From Clostridium sp. BJN0001 (lineage in GTDB: Bacteria > Bacillota > Clostridia > Clostridiales > Clostridiaceae): 64,000 nucleotides of DNA. The notes below the pieces were generated by a model that saw only the letters and a program-made list of their open reading frames with translations, ran no database searches and had not been told where the DNA came from. Positions 43,137 through 52,180 of the stretch are shown in pieces; the first letter of the stretch is position 1, and each line of letters opens with the position of its first letter. The stretch lies in the NCBI RefSeq assembly GCF_022869825.1, contig NZ_CP094971.1:373501-437500 (forward strand), given 5' to 3'. A program made the translations under genes and the position numbers.

Positions 43137-44729
43137 ATGTCATTTTTACAAGCTGGATTTTGGGGATTTTTATGCATTTTATTAGCAGTATATTATTTTA
43201 TGCCTAAAAAGAAATATCAATGGGTAATATTACTTATTGGAAGTTATGTTTTTTATCTTTATGCGGGAGTAAAAACTTCAATATACATATTATTAACCAC
43301 ACTTACAACATGGTATGGAGCATTATTAATCACTAAAATAAGTGAAAAGAAGAAAGCCAATTTAAAAATTACAGAAGATAAGCAGGAAAAAAAGAATATA
43401 AAAAAGATAGCAAAAAGCAGGCAGAGAAAAGTTTTCTGGTGCATTTTATTATTTAATTTTGGTATTTTAGCATTTTTAAAATATTTCAATTTCTTAATGA
43501 TAAATATAGCATCACTTATGAGTATTACATCTGGAAATTATATAAAGCCACTATCTTTAGGTCTTATGCTTCCTCTTGGAATATCGTTTTACACATTTCA
43601 GTCTATGGGATATCTTATAGACGTTTATAATGGAAAATATAGTGCAGAGACAAATTTATTTAAATTTGCACTTTTTGTTTCATTTTTTCCTCAAGTTATA
43701 GAAGGACCAATAAACAGGTTTGATAAGATTGCATCCGATCTTTATAAGGAAAAGAAATTTGATATTACAAGAGTAGAATATGCGCTTCAGCTTATATTGT
43801 GGGGACTATTTAAAAAGATAGTTATTGCAGACAGAGCAATTTTAGTTGTCAACAAAGTCTTTGACAATTATAACGATTATGGTGGAGCTATAATTGTATT
43901 TGGAATACTATTTTATTCACTACAACAATATGCTGATTTCTCTGGTGGAATTGATATGGCTATTGGAATTGCAGAACTTTTTGGAATAAAAATGTCTAAG
44001 AATTTTAAAAGACCGTATTTTTCAGTGTCGCTTGCAGAATTTTGGAGAAGATGGCACATTACTCTCGGAACATGGATGAGAGATTACATATTTTATCCAC
44101 TTGCTCTTACAAAGACAATTTCAAAGATTGGGCGTGTGACTAAGAAGCGTTTCGGAAAAAATGTCGCTAAAATTCCAACAGTTGGTTTTGCAAATATAGT
44201 TGTGTTTTTAGTTGTAGGAATATGGCATGGACCATATTGGCATTATGTTGCATGGGGATTATATAATGGTTTAATTATTGCATCAAGTGCAGTTTTAGAA
44301 CCGATTTATGAGAAATTAAAGAAATTTACAAAAGTTAATACAAAATGTTTTTCATATAAATTATTTATGATACTTAGAACGTTCTTTATTGTAAATATTG
44401 GTTGGTATTTTGATCGAGGAAATAGCATTAGAGCATCATTTAACATGATGTATATAACAATAACTAAATTCAATTTAGGTCAAATCTTAAATGGAACTAT
44501 TTTAAGTCTCGGACTTAATAAGATTGATTTTATTATCTTACTTTTTGCAACACTTATTCTATTTACAGTAAGCGTTATGCAGGAAAATAATATAAAAATA
44601 AGAATATTTCTATCAGAGCAGAATCTTGTATTTAGATGGGCTGTGCTTTATGGTTTTATATTTATAACTGTAGCTCTTGCATATGCTTCAAAAGATTCCT
44701 CAGGTGGATTTATGTACGCACAATTTTAG
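43137..44729 (+). CDS. MBOAT O-acyltransferase (DltB-like)
   Basis: 530 residues from the ATG at 43137, behind TAGGAAGTGCATTT; the frame is open from 43062 but without a ribosome-binding site. About 11 membrane segments. The MBOAT core is FVSFFPQVIEGPINRFDK, QQYADFSGGIDMAIG, FWRRWHITLGTWMRDYIFYP and the catalytic-His segment VGIWHGPYWHYVAWGLYNG. In dlt operons DltB moves D-alanine from DltC across the membrane; AlgI-type relatives acetylate glycans. The neighbours (adenylation enzyme, carrier, DltD-like protein) favour a Dlt-type route. Confidence 0.85.
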   Translation: MSFLQAGFWGFLCILLAVYYFMPKKKYQWVILLIGSYVFYLYAGVKTSIYILLTTLTTWYGALLITKISEKKKANLKITEDKQEKKNIKKIAKSRQRKVFWCILLFNFGILAFLKYFNFLMINIASLMSITSGNYIKPLSLGLMLPLGISFYTFQSMGYLIDVYNGKYSAETNLFKFALFVSFFPQVIEGPINRFDKIASDLYKEKKFDITRVEYALQLILWGLFKKIVIADRAILVVNKVFDNYNDYGGAIIVFGILFYSLQQYADFSGGIDMAIGIAELFGIKMSKNFKRPYFSVSLAEFWRRWHITLGTWMRDYIFYPLALTKTISKIGRVTKKRFGKNVAKIPTVGFANIVVFLVVGIWHGPYWHYVAWGLYNGLIIASSAVLEPIYEKLKKFTKVNTKCFSYKLFMILRTFFIVNIGWYFDRGNSIRASFNMMYITITKFNLGQILNGTILSLGLNKIDFIILLFATLILFTVSVMQENNIKIRIFLSEQNLVFRWAVLYGFIFITVALAYASKDSSGGFMYAQF

Positions 44730-44754
44730 CTTTGCACGAAAGAAGGAAAAAATA

Positions 44755-46266
44755 GTGGAGAAGAGCATTTTATGCTATCTTGAAAAGACAGAAAAGAAGT
44801 TTGGTGAAAAGGTAGCTTTCTTTGACAAAAACACAAAAATAACATATACCGATCTTAAATGTTATGCAAAAAATATAGGAAGTGTTATTTTAAATAAAAT
44901 AGGTCATAAAAAGCCTATATTTGTATATATGAAAAAAGGTCCTAAGAATATATGTGCATTTATGGGAGCTTTATATTCTGGTGGTTTTTATGTTTCACTT
45001 GATTCAAAAATGCCGCTTGAACGTATTAATAAGATAGTTAGTACATTAAAGCCGGGAGCAATTATTTATGATAAAACTACTGAAAAAAATCTAGATAAGA
45101 TAGATGTAGACACAATAAAACTTTCTTATGATGAAATAGTAAGTATACCATGTCAAGAAGATAAGCTTTTATCTGTTAGAAATAAAATGATCGATACAGA
45201 TCCTATATATGTACTATTTACAAGTGGCTCAACTGGAGTTCCTAAAGGAGTTGTAGTCTGTCATAGATCTGTAATTGATTATGCCTTATGGGCTACTAAA
45301 ACATTTAATATAGATGAAAAAACTGTATTTGGAAACCAGACACCATTTTACTTTAGTATGTCTGTTTTCGATATTTATTCAACTATTTTAAGTGGTGCAT
45401 CACTTTATGTTATTCCTAAAATGATGTTTTCATTTCCTGTAAAACTTCTTCAGACTTTAAAAGAAAATATGGTAAATACAATTTACTGGGTTCCTTCAGC
45501 ACTCTCTATTGTTTCAAACTTTGGAGCACTTGAAGAGGGACCGCTTCCAGATTTAAAGAGAATTTTATTTGCAGGAGAGACAATGCCTGCAAAATGTCTA
45601 AACAGATGGAGAAAGAATATTAAAGATGCTCTTTATGCTAATCTTTTTGGACCTACTGAAATTACTGATATAGGTATATATTACATAGTTGATAGAGAAA
45701 TAAAAAATGATGAGGCAGTTCCAATTGGAAGAGCATGTGATAATGTAGATGCGTTTATAATAGATGATAAATTAAAAGAAGTAACAGAAAAAGGCGCTGT
45801 TGGAGAGCTTTATATAAGGGGTTCATTTTTAGCATGTGGATATTATAATAATCCTGAGAAAACAAAAGAAGCTTTTGTTCAAAACCCATTAAATAATAGC
45901 TATCCTGAAATAGTCTATAAAACAGGAGATCTTGTCTACCTTAATGAAAGAGATGAATTTATGTATGTATCAAGGAAAGATTTCCAGATAAAACATATGG
46001 GAAATAGGATAGAGCTTGGCGAGATTGAAAATGCACTTAACTCAATAGATGGGATAAATACTGGTTGCTGTCTTTATGATGAAAAAGAGGATAAGATAGT
46101 TGCTGTGTTTACAGGAAATATAGAATCCAAAGATATTCATGAGTATATGAAAAATAAGCTGCCACACTATATGGTTCCAAATAGATATGAAAATTTAAAG
46201 AGGATTCCTCTTAATATGAATGGCAAAATTGATAGAAAGAAATTAAAAGAAGAATTATTTAAATAA
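44755..46266 (+). CDS. DltA-like amino acid-carrier protein ligase (adenylation enzyme)
   Basis: 503 residues from a GTG at 44755 behind GAAAGAAGGAAAAAATA; the frame extends to 44677 inside the previous gene. It shows P-loop LFTSGSTGVPKGVV, LFGPTEITD, YKTGDLVYL and a C-terminal lysine in NMNGKIDRKKLKEE. The overall match is to DltA, which loads D-alanine on DltC. However, Bacillus DltA has a Cys before GE in its substrate pocket and NTYGPTEATVAV, while here the sites read FAGET (Ala273) and NLFGPTEITDIGIYY. The activated acid may therefore not be D-alanine. Confidence 0.8.
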   Translation: MEKSILCYLEKTEKKFGEKVAFFDKNTKITYTDLKCYAKNIGSVILNKIGHKKPIFVYMKKGPKNICAFMGALYSGGFYVSLDSKMPLERINKIVSTLKPGAIIYDKTTEKNLDKIDVDTIKLSYDEIVSIPCQEDKLLSVRNKMIDTDPIYVLFTSGSTGVPKGVVVCHRSVIDYALWATKTFNIDEKTVFGNQTPFYFSMSVFDIYSTILSGASLYVIPKMMFSFPVKLLQTLKENMVNTIYWVPSALSIVSNFGALEEGPLPDLKRILFAGETMPAKCLNRWRKNIKDALYANLFGPTEITDIGIYYIVDREIKNDEAVPIGRACDNVDAFIIDDKLKEVTEKGAVGELYIRGSFLACGYYNNPEKTKEAFVQNPLNNSYPEIVYKTGDLVYLNERDEFMYVSRKDFQIKHMGNRIELGEIENALNSIDGINTGCCLYDEKEDKIVAVFTGNIESKDIHEYMKNKLPHYMVPNRYENLKRIPLNMNGKIDRKKLKEELFK

Positions 46267-46281
46267 AAGGAGATAATAAAT

Positions 46282-46509
46282 ATGGAAGAGTTAATTGAAT
46301 TATTAGAAGAAATAAGAGACGATGTTGATTTTGAAAATTGCAAAACTTTAATTGAGGACGAAATATTAGAATCATTTGATATTATTCAGATAGTAAATGC
46401 AATTGATGAAAATTATGATATAGAAATACCAGCAAATGAAATAATGCCAGAGAACTTTAATAGTGCAGATGCAATGCTTAAAATGATTGAAAGATTAAAG
46501 GAAGACTAA
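46282..46509 (+). CDS. DltC-like acyl carrier protein
   Basis: 75 residues, acidic and helical. The phosphopantetheine site is Ser31 in LESFDIIQIV; the usual Asp before Ser is Glu here. ATG behind AAAAGGAGATAATAA. It presumably receives the acid activated by the ligase and delivers it to the MBOAT protein. Length and position are as for DltC. Confidence 0.85.
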   Translation: MEELIELLEEIRDDVDFENCKTLIEDEILESFDIIQIVNAIDENYDIEIPANEIMPENFNSADAMLKMIERLKED

Positions 46510-46531
46510 GCGTTTTAAGGAGGCTAAATTA

Positions 46532-47887
46532 ATGAGTTTTCCAAAAAATATTCTTAAAGGTAAGTGGACTAAAGCTATTATATTTATTGTAGTTTTAATT
46601 CTTATAAATGAGGCTTTAATTTTCTTATTATGTCCTAGAGGAATTTATGAGAGAAGTAACATGAAGGATATGTATTGTATGAATGAAAATCCAGATGTTG
46701 TTTTTGCAGGCTCTTCATATACTACAAGGGGCATTAATACAGATATAATGGATGAAAAACTTCAGAAAAACACATTAGATTATGCGTTTGATGGACAGAT
46801 TTATATTGGAACATATTACTCTTTAAAAGAGCTTTTTAAGTATCATAAGCCACAAACTATTGCTTTAAGCACAGATTGGAATAACTATACATGTAGTGCT
46901 GAATCTGAAAAATATTACGGTGGAGTTTATTTAAATATGAAGCCATCATTAAATAAACTTGAATATTATGTTGCTTCATCAGAGCAGAATAATTCATTTT
47001 TAAGCAGATATTTTTTATGGACAAAATATCATTGTAATAAAGTGTCAGATCTAATTGGAAATATTAAAAGTAAGCTCACAGTTAAGTATAGAGATTATCC
47101 ACATTACGGAAATATAGATGGAAAAGATACAGGCTCTAAATATATGAAAAAAGGATTTATAGATATAGATCCAAGTAAATCTTTTAATAGGCTAGATAGT
47201 AATAAGCTTGGCAAAATGGAAAGTTTAGAAACAGGTGTAGATGATATAAAACCTGAAAATATCGAGTATTTTAAGAAGATTGCAGCTCTTTGCAGAGAAA
47301 ATAATTGCAATCTTATGCTTGTTCAGTTTCCTATTCCAGTTTATGAAATCTTTAAAGAAAAAAATTATTTCGATTTTAATCAGAAGATTAGTGATATAGC
47401 TAAAGAAGAAGATGTTCCATACTATAATTTTAATCTTGTAAAATCTGATATTTTTAAGACAGATATTTCAGATTTTCATGACAGATTTCATTTAAATGGT
47501 AAAGGTGCAAAAAAATTTAGTGACTTTTTTGCAGACTTTTTAAATAAAAAAAGTTGTGGCGAAGATGTTGATAATTTGTTTGAAACACCTGATGATTATT
47601 TTAATTCAATAGATTATATAAATAATACATGGTTTGATGCTAAAAAAGAAGATGGAAACAAGATATTATTAAAGGCAGATTCATTTCATGGACCAAAGGT
47701 TTCGCCAGAGTATCAATTTGTATTGACAGATTTAGATGATTCGGAAGAAAAAGTGCTTAGTGATTATTCAGAGAACACAGATTTAACTATAGATAAACCT
47801 AATTTTAAAGATTATAAAATTAGAGTAAATGCAAGAGAAAAAGGCTCTAATAGGGATTATTCATGTTATTATGAGCAAGAATTTTAA
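46532..47887 (+). CDS. DltD-like SGNH-type membrane-anchored protein
   Basis: 451 residues. An N-terminal membrane anchor (about 12-35) precedes an extracellular SGNH-hydrolase-like domain: DVVFAGSSYTTRGIN provides the Ser block and SDFHDRFHLNGKGAKKF the D-x-x-H block near residue 315. The overall length and topology match DltD, the last enzyme of D-alanylation, but sequence similarity to classical DltD is weak by eye. A C-terminal beta domain of about 100 residues is extra. ATG behind AAGGAGGCTAAATTA. Confidence 0.75.
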   Translation: MSFPKNILKGKWTKAIIFIVVLILINEALIFLLCPRGIYERSNMKDMYCMNENPDVVFAGSSYTTRGINTDIMDEKLQKNTLDYAFDGQIYIGTYYSLKELFKYHKPQTIALSTDWNNYTCSAESEKYYGGVYLNMKPSLNKLEYYVASSEQNNSFLSRYFLWTKYHCNKVSDLIGNIKSKLTVKYRDYPHYGNIDGKDTGSKYMKKGFIDIDPSKSFNRLDSNKLGKMESLETGVDDIKPENIEYFKKIAALCRENNCNLMLVQFPIPVYEIFKEKNYFDFNQKISDIAKEEDVPYYNFNLVKSDIFKTDISDFHDRFHLNGKGAKKFSDFFADFLNKKSCGEDVDNLFETPDDYFNSIDYINNTWFDAKKEDGNKILLKADSFHGPKVSPEYQFVLTDLDDSEEKVLSDYSENTDLTIDKPNFKDYKIRVNAREKGSNRDYSCYYEQEF

Positions 47888-47910
47888 AATAATAAGTATA
47901 TAAAGAAAGA

Positions 47911-47951
47911 AGGTTGTACTTTTTATGAACTTTAAAAAGTATGACCTTTTG
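47911..47951 (+). terminator. Hairpin after the dlt-like operon
   Basis: AAGGT-TG-TACTTTTTA pairs with TAAAAAGTA-TG-ACCTT across TGAACTT, followed by TTTTG. A probable terminator. Confidence 0.6.
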
Positions 47952-48068
47952 TGATTTTAGAACATATCTTATGGTTATTATTTTACATTTGTTGTATGAT
48001 TTATATATTAGTTTTATTATTTGAGAATGGTATCCAAAATTTAAGATAAGAAATTTGGGGGAAATCTT

Positions 48069-49070
48069 TTGAGAAAGATAGCTTTAATTTTTAATGTAAT
48101 ACTTCTTGTGATTATTGTGACAATCTCAGTTACTAAAGCATATGAAAGAATGGAAAGCAGAAATTTTTCAGATGCTGTAGAAGATGATAACATAAATTAC
48201 AGAGAAAAAATGATGGAGCTCGTTGAAGGAATAAGTGCATATGCAAAAGAAAAAAATCCTGATTTTGAAGTTATATCACAAAATACAGAAGATATTCTTT
48301 TAAATGATCCTTCCTATGACATAAAGTATATGGGAAGTATTGATGCTGTAGGAAGAGAAGATACTTTTTTTGGTATTGATGGTTATGATACAATTACGGA
48401 TCAGAATGCACAAAATGCAATGATAACAAAACTTAATTTATTCAAAAATAACAATAAACCTGTTTTTTCGATAGATTATTGCTCGGGAAATAATATAAAA
48501 AAAGCACAGGATAATTGTAAAAAATATGGGTATGTATCTTTTGCAGCAGAGTCGTTTGATTTAAATACAATTCCTGAAAAAGTTAATGATGAAAATAGTA
48601 ATGATATAAATACTCTTAATGATGCAAAAAACTTTCTTTATGTAGTAAATCCAGATAATTATAAAAATAAAAATAAATTTTTACGTGCTCTTAAAAAGAC
48701 AAATTATGATGTTATAGTTATTGACTGTTTTTTTAATAGTAAAGTAGTAACTTTTTCAAAAGATGAAATAGAGGAACTTAAAACTAAAAAAAATGGAGGA
48801 AAAAGGCTTGTATTAAGTTATATGAGTATTGGTGAATCAGAAGGATATAGATATTATTTTGATAATGATTGGAAAAATGATAATTCTAAACCTTCATGGA
48901 TTTTATATGAAAATAAAAACTGGAGTGACAATTACATAATTAATTATTGGGATAGTAGATGGCATCATATTTTGTATGGAAATGATGATTCATATGTATC
49001 AAAAATAATAGATTCTGGATTTGATGGTGTATATCTTGACGTAGTTGATGCATATTATTATTTTGAATAA
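48069..49070 (+). CDS. GH114/TM1410-type secreted glycoside hydrolase (PelA hydrolase-like)
   Basis: 333 residues, TTG start behind TTTGGGGGAAATC. A hydrophobic N-terminus (IALIFNVILLVIIVTISV) anchors it outside the membrane. The barrel shows VIVIDCFFNSKVV, KRLVLSYMSIGESEGYRYYF and GFDGVYLDVVDAYYYF, the signature of the endo-alpha-1,4-polygalactosaminidase / TM1410 family (GH114). The same fold is the hydrolase part of PelA. The next gene is PelD-like, so a role in Pel-type amino-sugar polymer processing is likely. No pelE, pelF or pelG gene is in the window. Confidence 0.8.
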   Translation: MRKIALIFNVILLVIIVTISVTKAYERMESRNFSDAVEDDNINYREKMMELVEGISAYAKEKNPDFEVISQNTEDILLNDPSYDIKYMGSIDAVGREDTFFGIDGYDTITDQNAQNAMITKLNLFKNNNKPVFSIDYCSGNNIKKAQDNCKKYGYVSFAAESFDLNTIPEKVNDENSNDINTLNDAKNFLYVVNPDNYKNKNKFLRALKKTNYDVIVIDCFFNSKVVTFSKDEIEELKTKKNGGKRLVLSYMSIGESEGYRYYFDNDWKNDNSKPSWILYENKNWSDNYIINYWDSRWHHILYGNDDSYVSKIIDSGFDGVYLDVVDAYYYFE

Positions 49071-49103
49071 ATAATAAGAAATAAGGTTGGTGAGGAAATA
49101 GAA

Positions 49104-50939
49104 ATGAAAATTCTCATAATAGGAGGATACGGTCTAAATGGAGTCAGTATAGCAGAAAGGCTGGATAAAGAAGGCGTTCAAATTTATGTTTTAGATAATT
49201 TGACTTCTAATAAAGTAACGAATTATAAATTTAAGCATAAGATTTATAAGGTTGATGTCTGTGATAAAAAAATAGAATATGTTTTTGACAGCAATAGGTT
49301 TGAATGTGTAATATATCTTGCACAAGCTACGGGAAATAAACTATATGGATTAAAAAATGCATTATATTTAGCTAAAAAATCAGGAGTTAAAAAATTCATA
49401 TCTTTATATGTACCTTCAGAAAATGAGGATATTAGCTTAAAGGCAGATCATGAAGCTGCTTTCTCATATCTTAAAAGTTTTAACTGCGAAAATATGATAG
49501 TTAAGATTCTAAAAATCAATGGAACTTATGGAATTTTTCAAAATGTAAGAGATGGTTATATTTATGTAAAAGATGTATCAGATGCAATTTATCGTTTAAT
49601 TAATGATACTTCTCTTTCAAAAGATAATATTATGGTAGAATGTGAAGACTTAAAGAAGATAGGCTGGAAAAAGAAGTACAGCTTAGAAGATGGATTAAAG
49701 GAAAATGATCTATGGAATAAAGAAAATAGAAATATTATAAAAGCTTTAAAAGTTAAAAAGAAAAAGAGCAAACCTAAGTTTAAGTTTATTATTCCGTATT
49801 TTGAAAATATACTTTCTTTTATAATTTTATATTTAATAAATTTATATTTAGTTAAAAATGGGATAAATATTACGTTTGAATTAAGTCTTATATATATAGT
49901 CGTATTTTCAATAGTATATGGGACAAAACATTCAGTAATTTCTGCTGCATTTTCATCTGTTTTATGTATAATCTCTGAACTTAATAATGGTGAAATACCT
50001 ATTATGCTTATATATAATGCTGATATGTTTATTGTAATTATTTCATATTTGTTTACTGGATTTACGCTTGGTTATATTACTGATTCAAAAACTCAAAGAA
50101 TAATGGAACTTGAAAATGAAATAAAAAGTCAAAAGAATGAATTTGAGTTTTTAATCTCAATCTTTGAAGAAAATAAGAAGGAAAAGAGAAAACTTGCAAA
50201 TCAGATTATTAATAATGAAGATAGCTTTACAAAAATTTATGAAGTTACAGAAAAGCTTAATCTTTTAAGTCCTGATATTATATTGGACAAATCTATAGAA
50301 GTAATATGTAATATTATGAAGGTAAAAGAAGCGTGTATATATATTGTACAAGAAGGTCAGAAATATCTAAGGCTTATCTCACAATCTGATGTATATTTTA
50401 GTAGTATAAATAAATCAATAAATCTTGATGAGCATGAAGATATAAGAAAATGCATAGAAGATAAAGCTATATTTATAAATAAAAATATGGGCAGAAATAT
50501 ACCTGTGATGATGTCGCCTATATTAATTAAGGGAGAGGTAATTGCGCTTATAAGTATAGGAGATATTGACTTTAATGAGCTTGATTTATATAAAGTTAAT
50601 TTATTTAAGGTTGTATCATATTTGATAACAAGTGCATTATCTAAAGCATATCTGTATGAAAAAGCTATTGAAGACGAGAAGTATGTTAAGGATACTGAGA
50701 TACTTACACCTAAGTATTTTGATGAGATTCGTAAAAATAAGAGTGGTAATTTTGTAATTTTAAAAGCAGATAGAAAAGATTATGAAAAGATTATAAAACT
50801 TACAAGAGTTATAGATTGTGTTGGAATAGATGATGATGGAAGTTTTTTTGTGTTTCTTACGAATACTAAACATAATGAAGCAGAAAATGTTGTAAAAAGA
50901 CTTTTAAGTAATGGAGTAAAGACGTCAATTAATGTTTAA
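49104..50939 (+). CDS. Fusion of degenerate SDR epimerase with PelD-like c-di-GMP receptor
   Basis: 611 residues. About 1-200 is an extended-SDR domain with the cofactor loop GGYGLNGVS, but the Tyr-x-x-x-Lys pair is missing at the expected place (SLKADHEAAFSYL). Four membrane segments follow (about 232-330), then a coiled-coil (NEIKSQKNEFEFLISIFEEN), a GAF domain (about 390-520), and a degenerate GGDEF domain (about 540-611). That order is the PelD architecture. The GGDEF motif is absent, but the I-site RxxD remains as RVID (about 568-571), the c-di-GMP-binding motif of PelD. ATG 33 bp after the GH114 gene. Confidence 0.75.
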   Translation: MKILIIGGYGLNGVSIAERLDKEGVQIYVLDNLTSNKVTNYKFKHKIYKVDVCDKKIEYVFDSNRFECVIYLAQATGNKLYGLKNALYLAKKSGVKKFISLYVPSENEDISLKADHEAAFSYLKSFNCENMIVKILKINGTYGIFQNVRDGYIYVKDVSDAIYRLINDTSLSKDNIMVECEDLKKIGWKKKYSLEDGLKENDLWNKENRNIIKALKVKKKKSKPKFKFIIPYFENILSFIILYLINLYLVKNGINITFELSLIYIVVFSIVYGTKHSVISAAFSSVLCIISELNNGEIPIMLIYNADMFIVIISYLFTGFTLGYITDSKTQRIMELENEIKSQKNEFEFLISIFEENKKEKRKLANQIINNEDSFTKIYEVTEKLNLLSPDIILDKSIEVICNIMKVKEACIYIVQEGQKYLRLISQSDVYFSSINKSINLDEHEDIRKCIEDKAIFINKNMGRNIPVMMSPILIKGEVIALISIGDIDFNELDLYKVNLFKVVSYLITSALSKAYLYEKAIEDEKYVKDTEILTPKYFDEIRKNKSGNFVILKADRKDYEKIIKLTRVIDCVGIDDDGSFFVFLTNTKHNEAENVVKRLLSNGVKTSINV

Positions 50940-51010
50940 AAAATTCTTATTTTCATTTATAATAGAAAAAAAGGGGAAATAGTAAAATATCTATATGAGG
51001 TGGGTAAAAA

Positions 51011-51985
51011 ATGAAGAAAAAATTTTTGAATAAAGTTTTTATTAGCTTTATTGCAGCAGCTTGTTTTGTTACATCGTCAGTATCCGTTTGTGCAGATGAG
51101 AGAGAGGACAATCGAGTTTTCAATTATTTAACAAATGAGGATACGAGCTTTGATTTTAGATATACAGGTGGATCTCCTCTTGATTATTTAAAAGAAATTT
51201 CGAAGCGTGATGGATATACAAAGCTTAATCTTAAATATCTTGAATGTAGACAGTTTGGTTTTTTGGTATATGCAACTATTGAATACAGAACAACAAAGGA
51301 GCAGGAAAACCTTGTTGATAGAGAAGTTCAAAGGATATATAAAGAAATAGTAACTGAAAATATGACTGATTATGAGAAGATTAAAGCTATAAATAAATTT
51401 ATGGTAGATACTTTTTCATATGATGAAACTGCTGAATCTAACAATGCCTTTACAGCTATTACTACAAGAAAAACAGCATGTCAGGGTTATACAATGTTAG
51501 CTTGTAAATTACTAGATATGGCAGGCATAGAAAATAAGGCTATATCAGGAGATCTTAATGGAACAGCTCATGTATGGAATTTAGTGAAATTAGATGGATC
51601 TTGGTATCATATGGATGTCACAAATGATGATTCTAATTTTGGAAACGAGGCTTTTTTATTAAAAGATGATAATACTTTAAAAAAATATGGTTTCAGTTTT
51701 GATGAAAATGAATATCCTGCGTGCCAAGAGTGTTATGGGAAAAATATTGGACAGTGGTATAAAGAAGGAACATCATGGAAATTTAAGCTTGGTATTGGAG
51801 AAAATGCTACTGGATGGAATAAGATAAATGAAAAATGGTATTATTTCAATTCTAATGGCCTAATGCAGACAGGCTGGGTAAGTATAGATAAGGTATGGTA
51901 CTATTTAAACGATAGTGGAGAAATGGTACATGATTGTTATATTGGAGTTAATAAGTTAGATTCAGATGGAAAACTAACTTTATAA
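51011..51985 (+). CDS. Secreted transglutaminase-like protein with cell-wall-binding repeats
   Basis: 324 residues. A signal peptide (about 1-28, ending SVCAD) precedes a transglutaminase-like cysteine protease fold (about 110-215). Its catalytic Cys is in RKTACQGYTMLACKLL, His in NGTAHVWNLVKL and Asp in WYHMDVTNDD. The C-terminal 80 residues contain about three GW/WYYF repeats (GWNKINEKWYYFNSNGLM). ATG behind TGAGGTGGGTAAAAA. Such proteins usually cross-link or cleave peptides at the wall; the substrate is unknown. Confidence 0.85.
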   Translation: MKKKFLNKVFISFIAAACFVTSSVSVCADEREDNRVFNYLTNEDTSFDFRYTGGSPLDYLKEISKRDGYTKLNLKYLECRQFGFLVYATIEYRTTKEQENLVDREVQRIYKEIVTENMTDYEKIKAINKFMVDTFSYDETAESNNAFTAITTRKTACQGYTMLACKLLDMAGIENKAISGDLNGTAHVWNLVKLDGSWYHMDVTNDDSNFGNEAFLLKDDNTLKKYGFSFDENEYPACQECYGKNIGQWYKEGTSWKFKLGIGENATGWNKINEKWYYFNSNGLMQTGWVSIDKVWYYLNDSGEMVHDCYIGVNKLDSDGKLTL

Positions 51986-52180
51986 TTTTTGCTTTTTTTA
52001 CCAAATAAACTGATTAGTTTACACTATATTGGCAAAAAAGTACCATAATATCTTCATAAATTGGTATTATATACAGATAAAGAAGTTAGTATATCTAACG
52101 ATAATACTTATAGATTAGCAAAAAAAGTGTTGTGATATCTAGAAGCAGAAAATACTGATAGACTTGGAGGAGAATATTAA

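Noticed and set aside
48069..50939. Complete Pel operon
   Set aside because: pelE, pelF and pelG are absent; the next gene encodes a transglutaminase-like surface protein.
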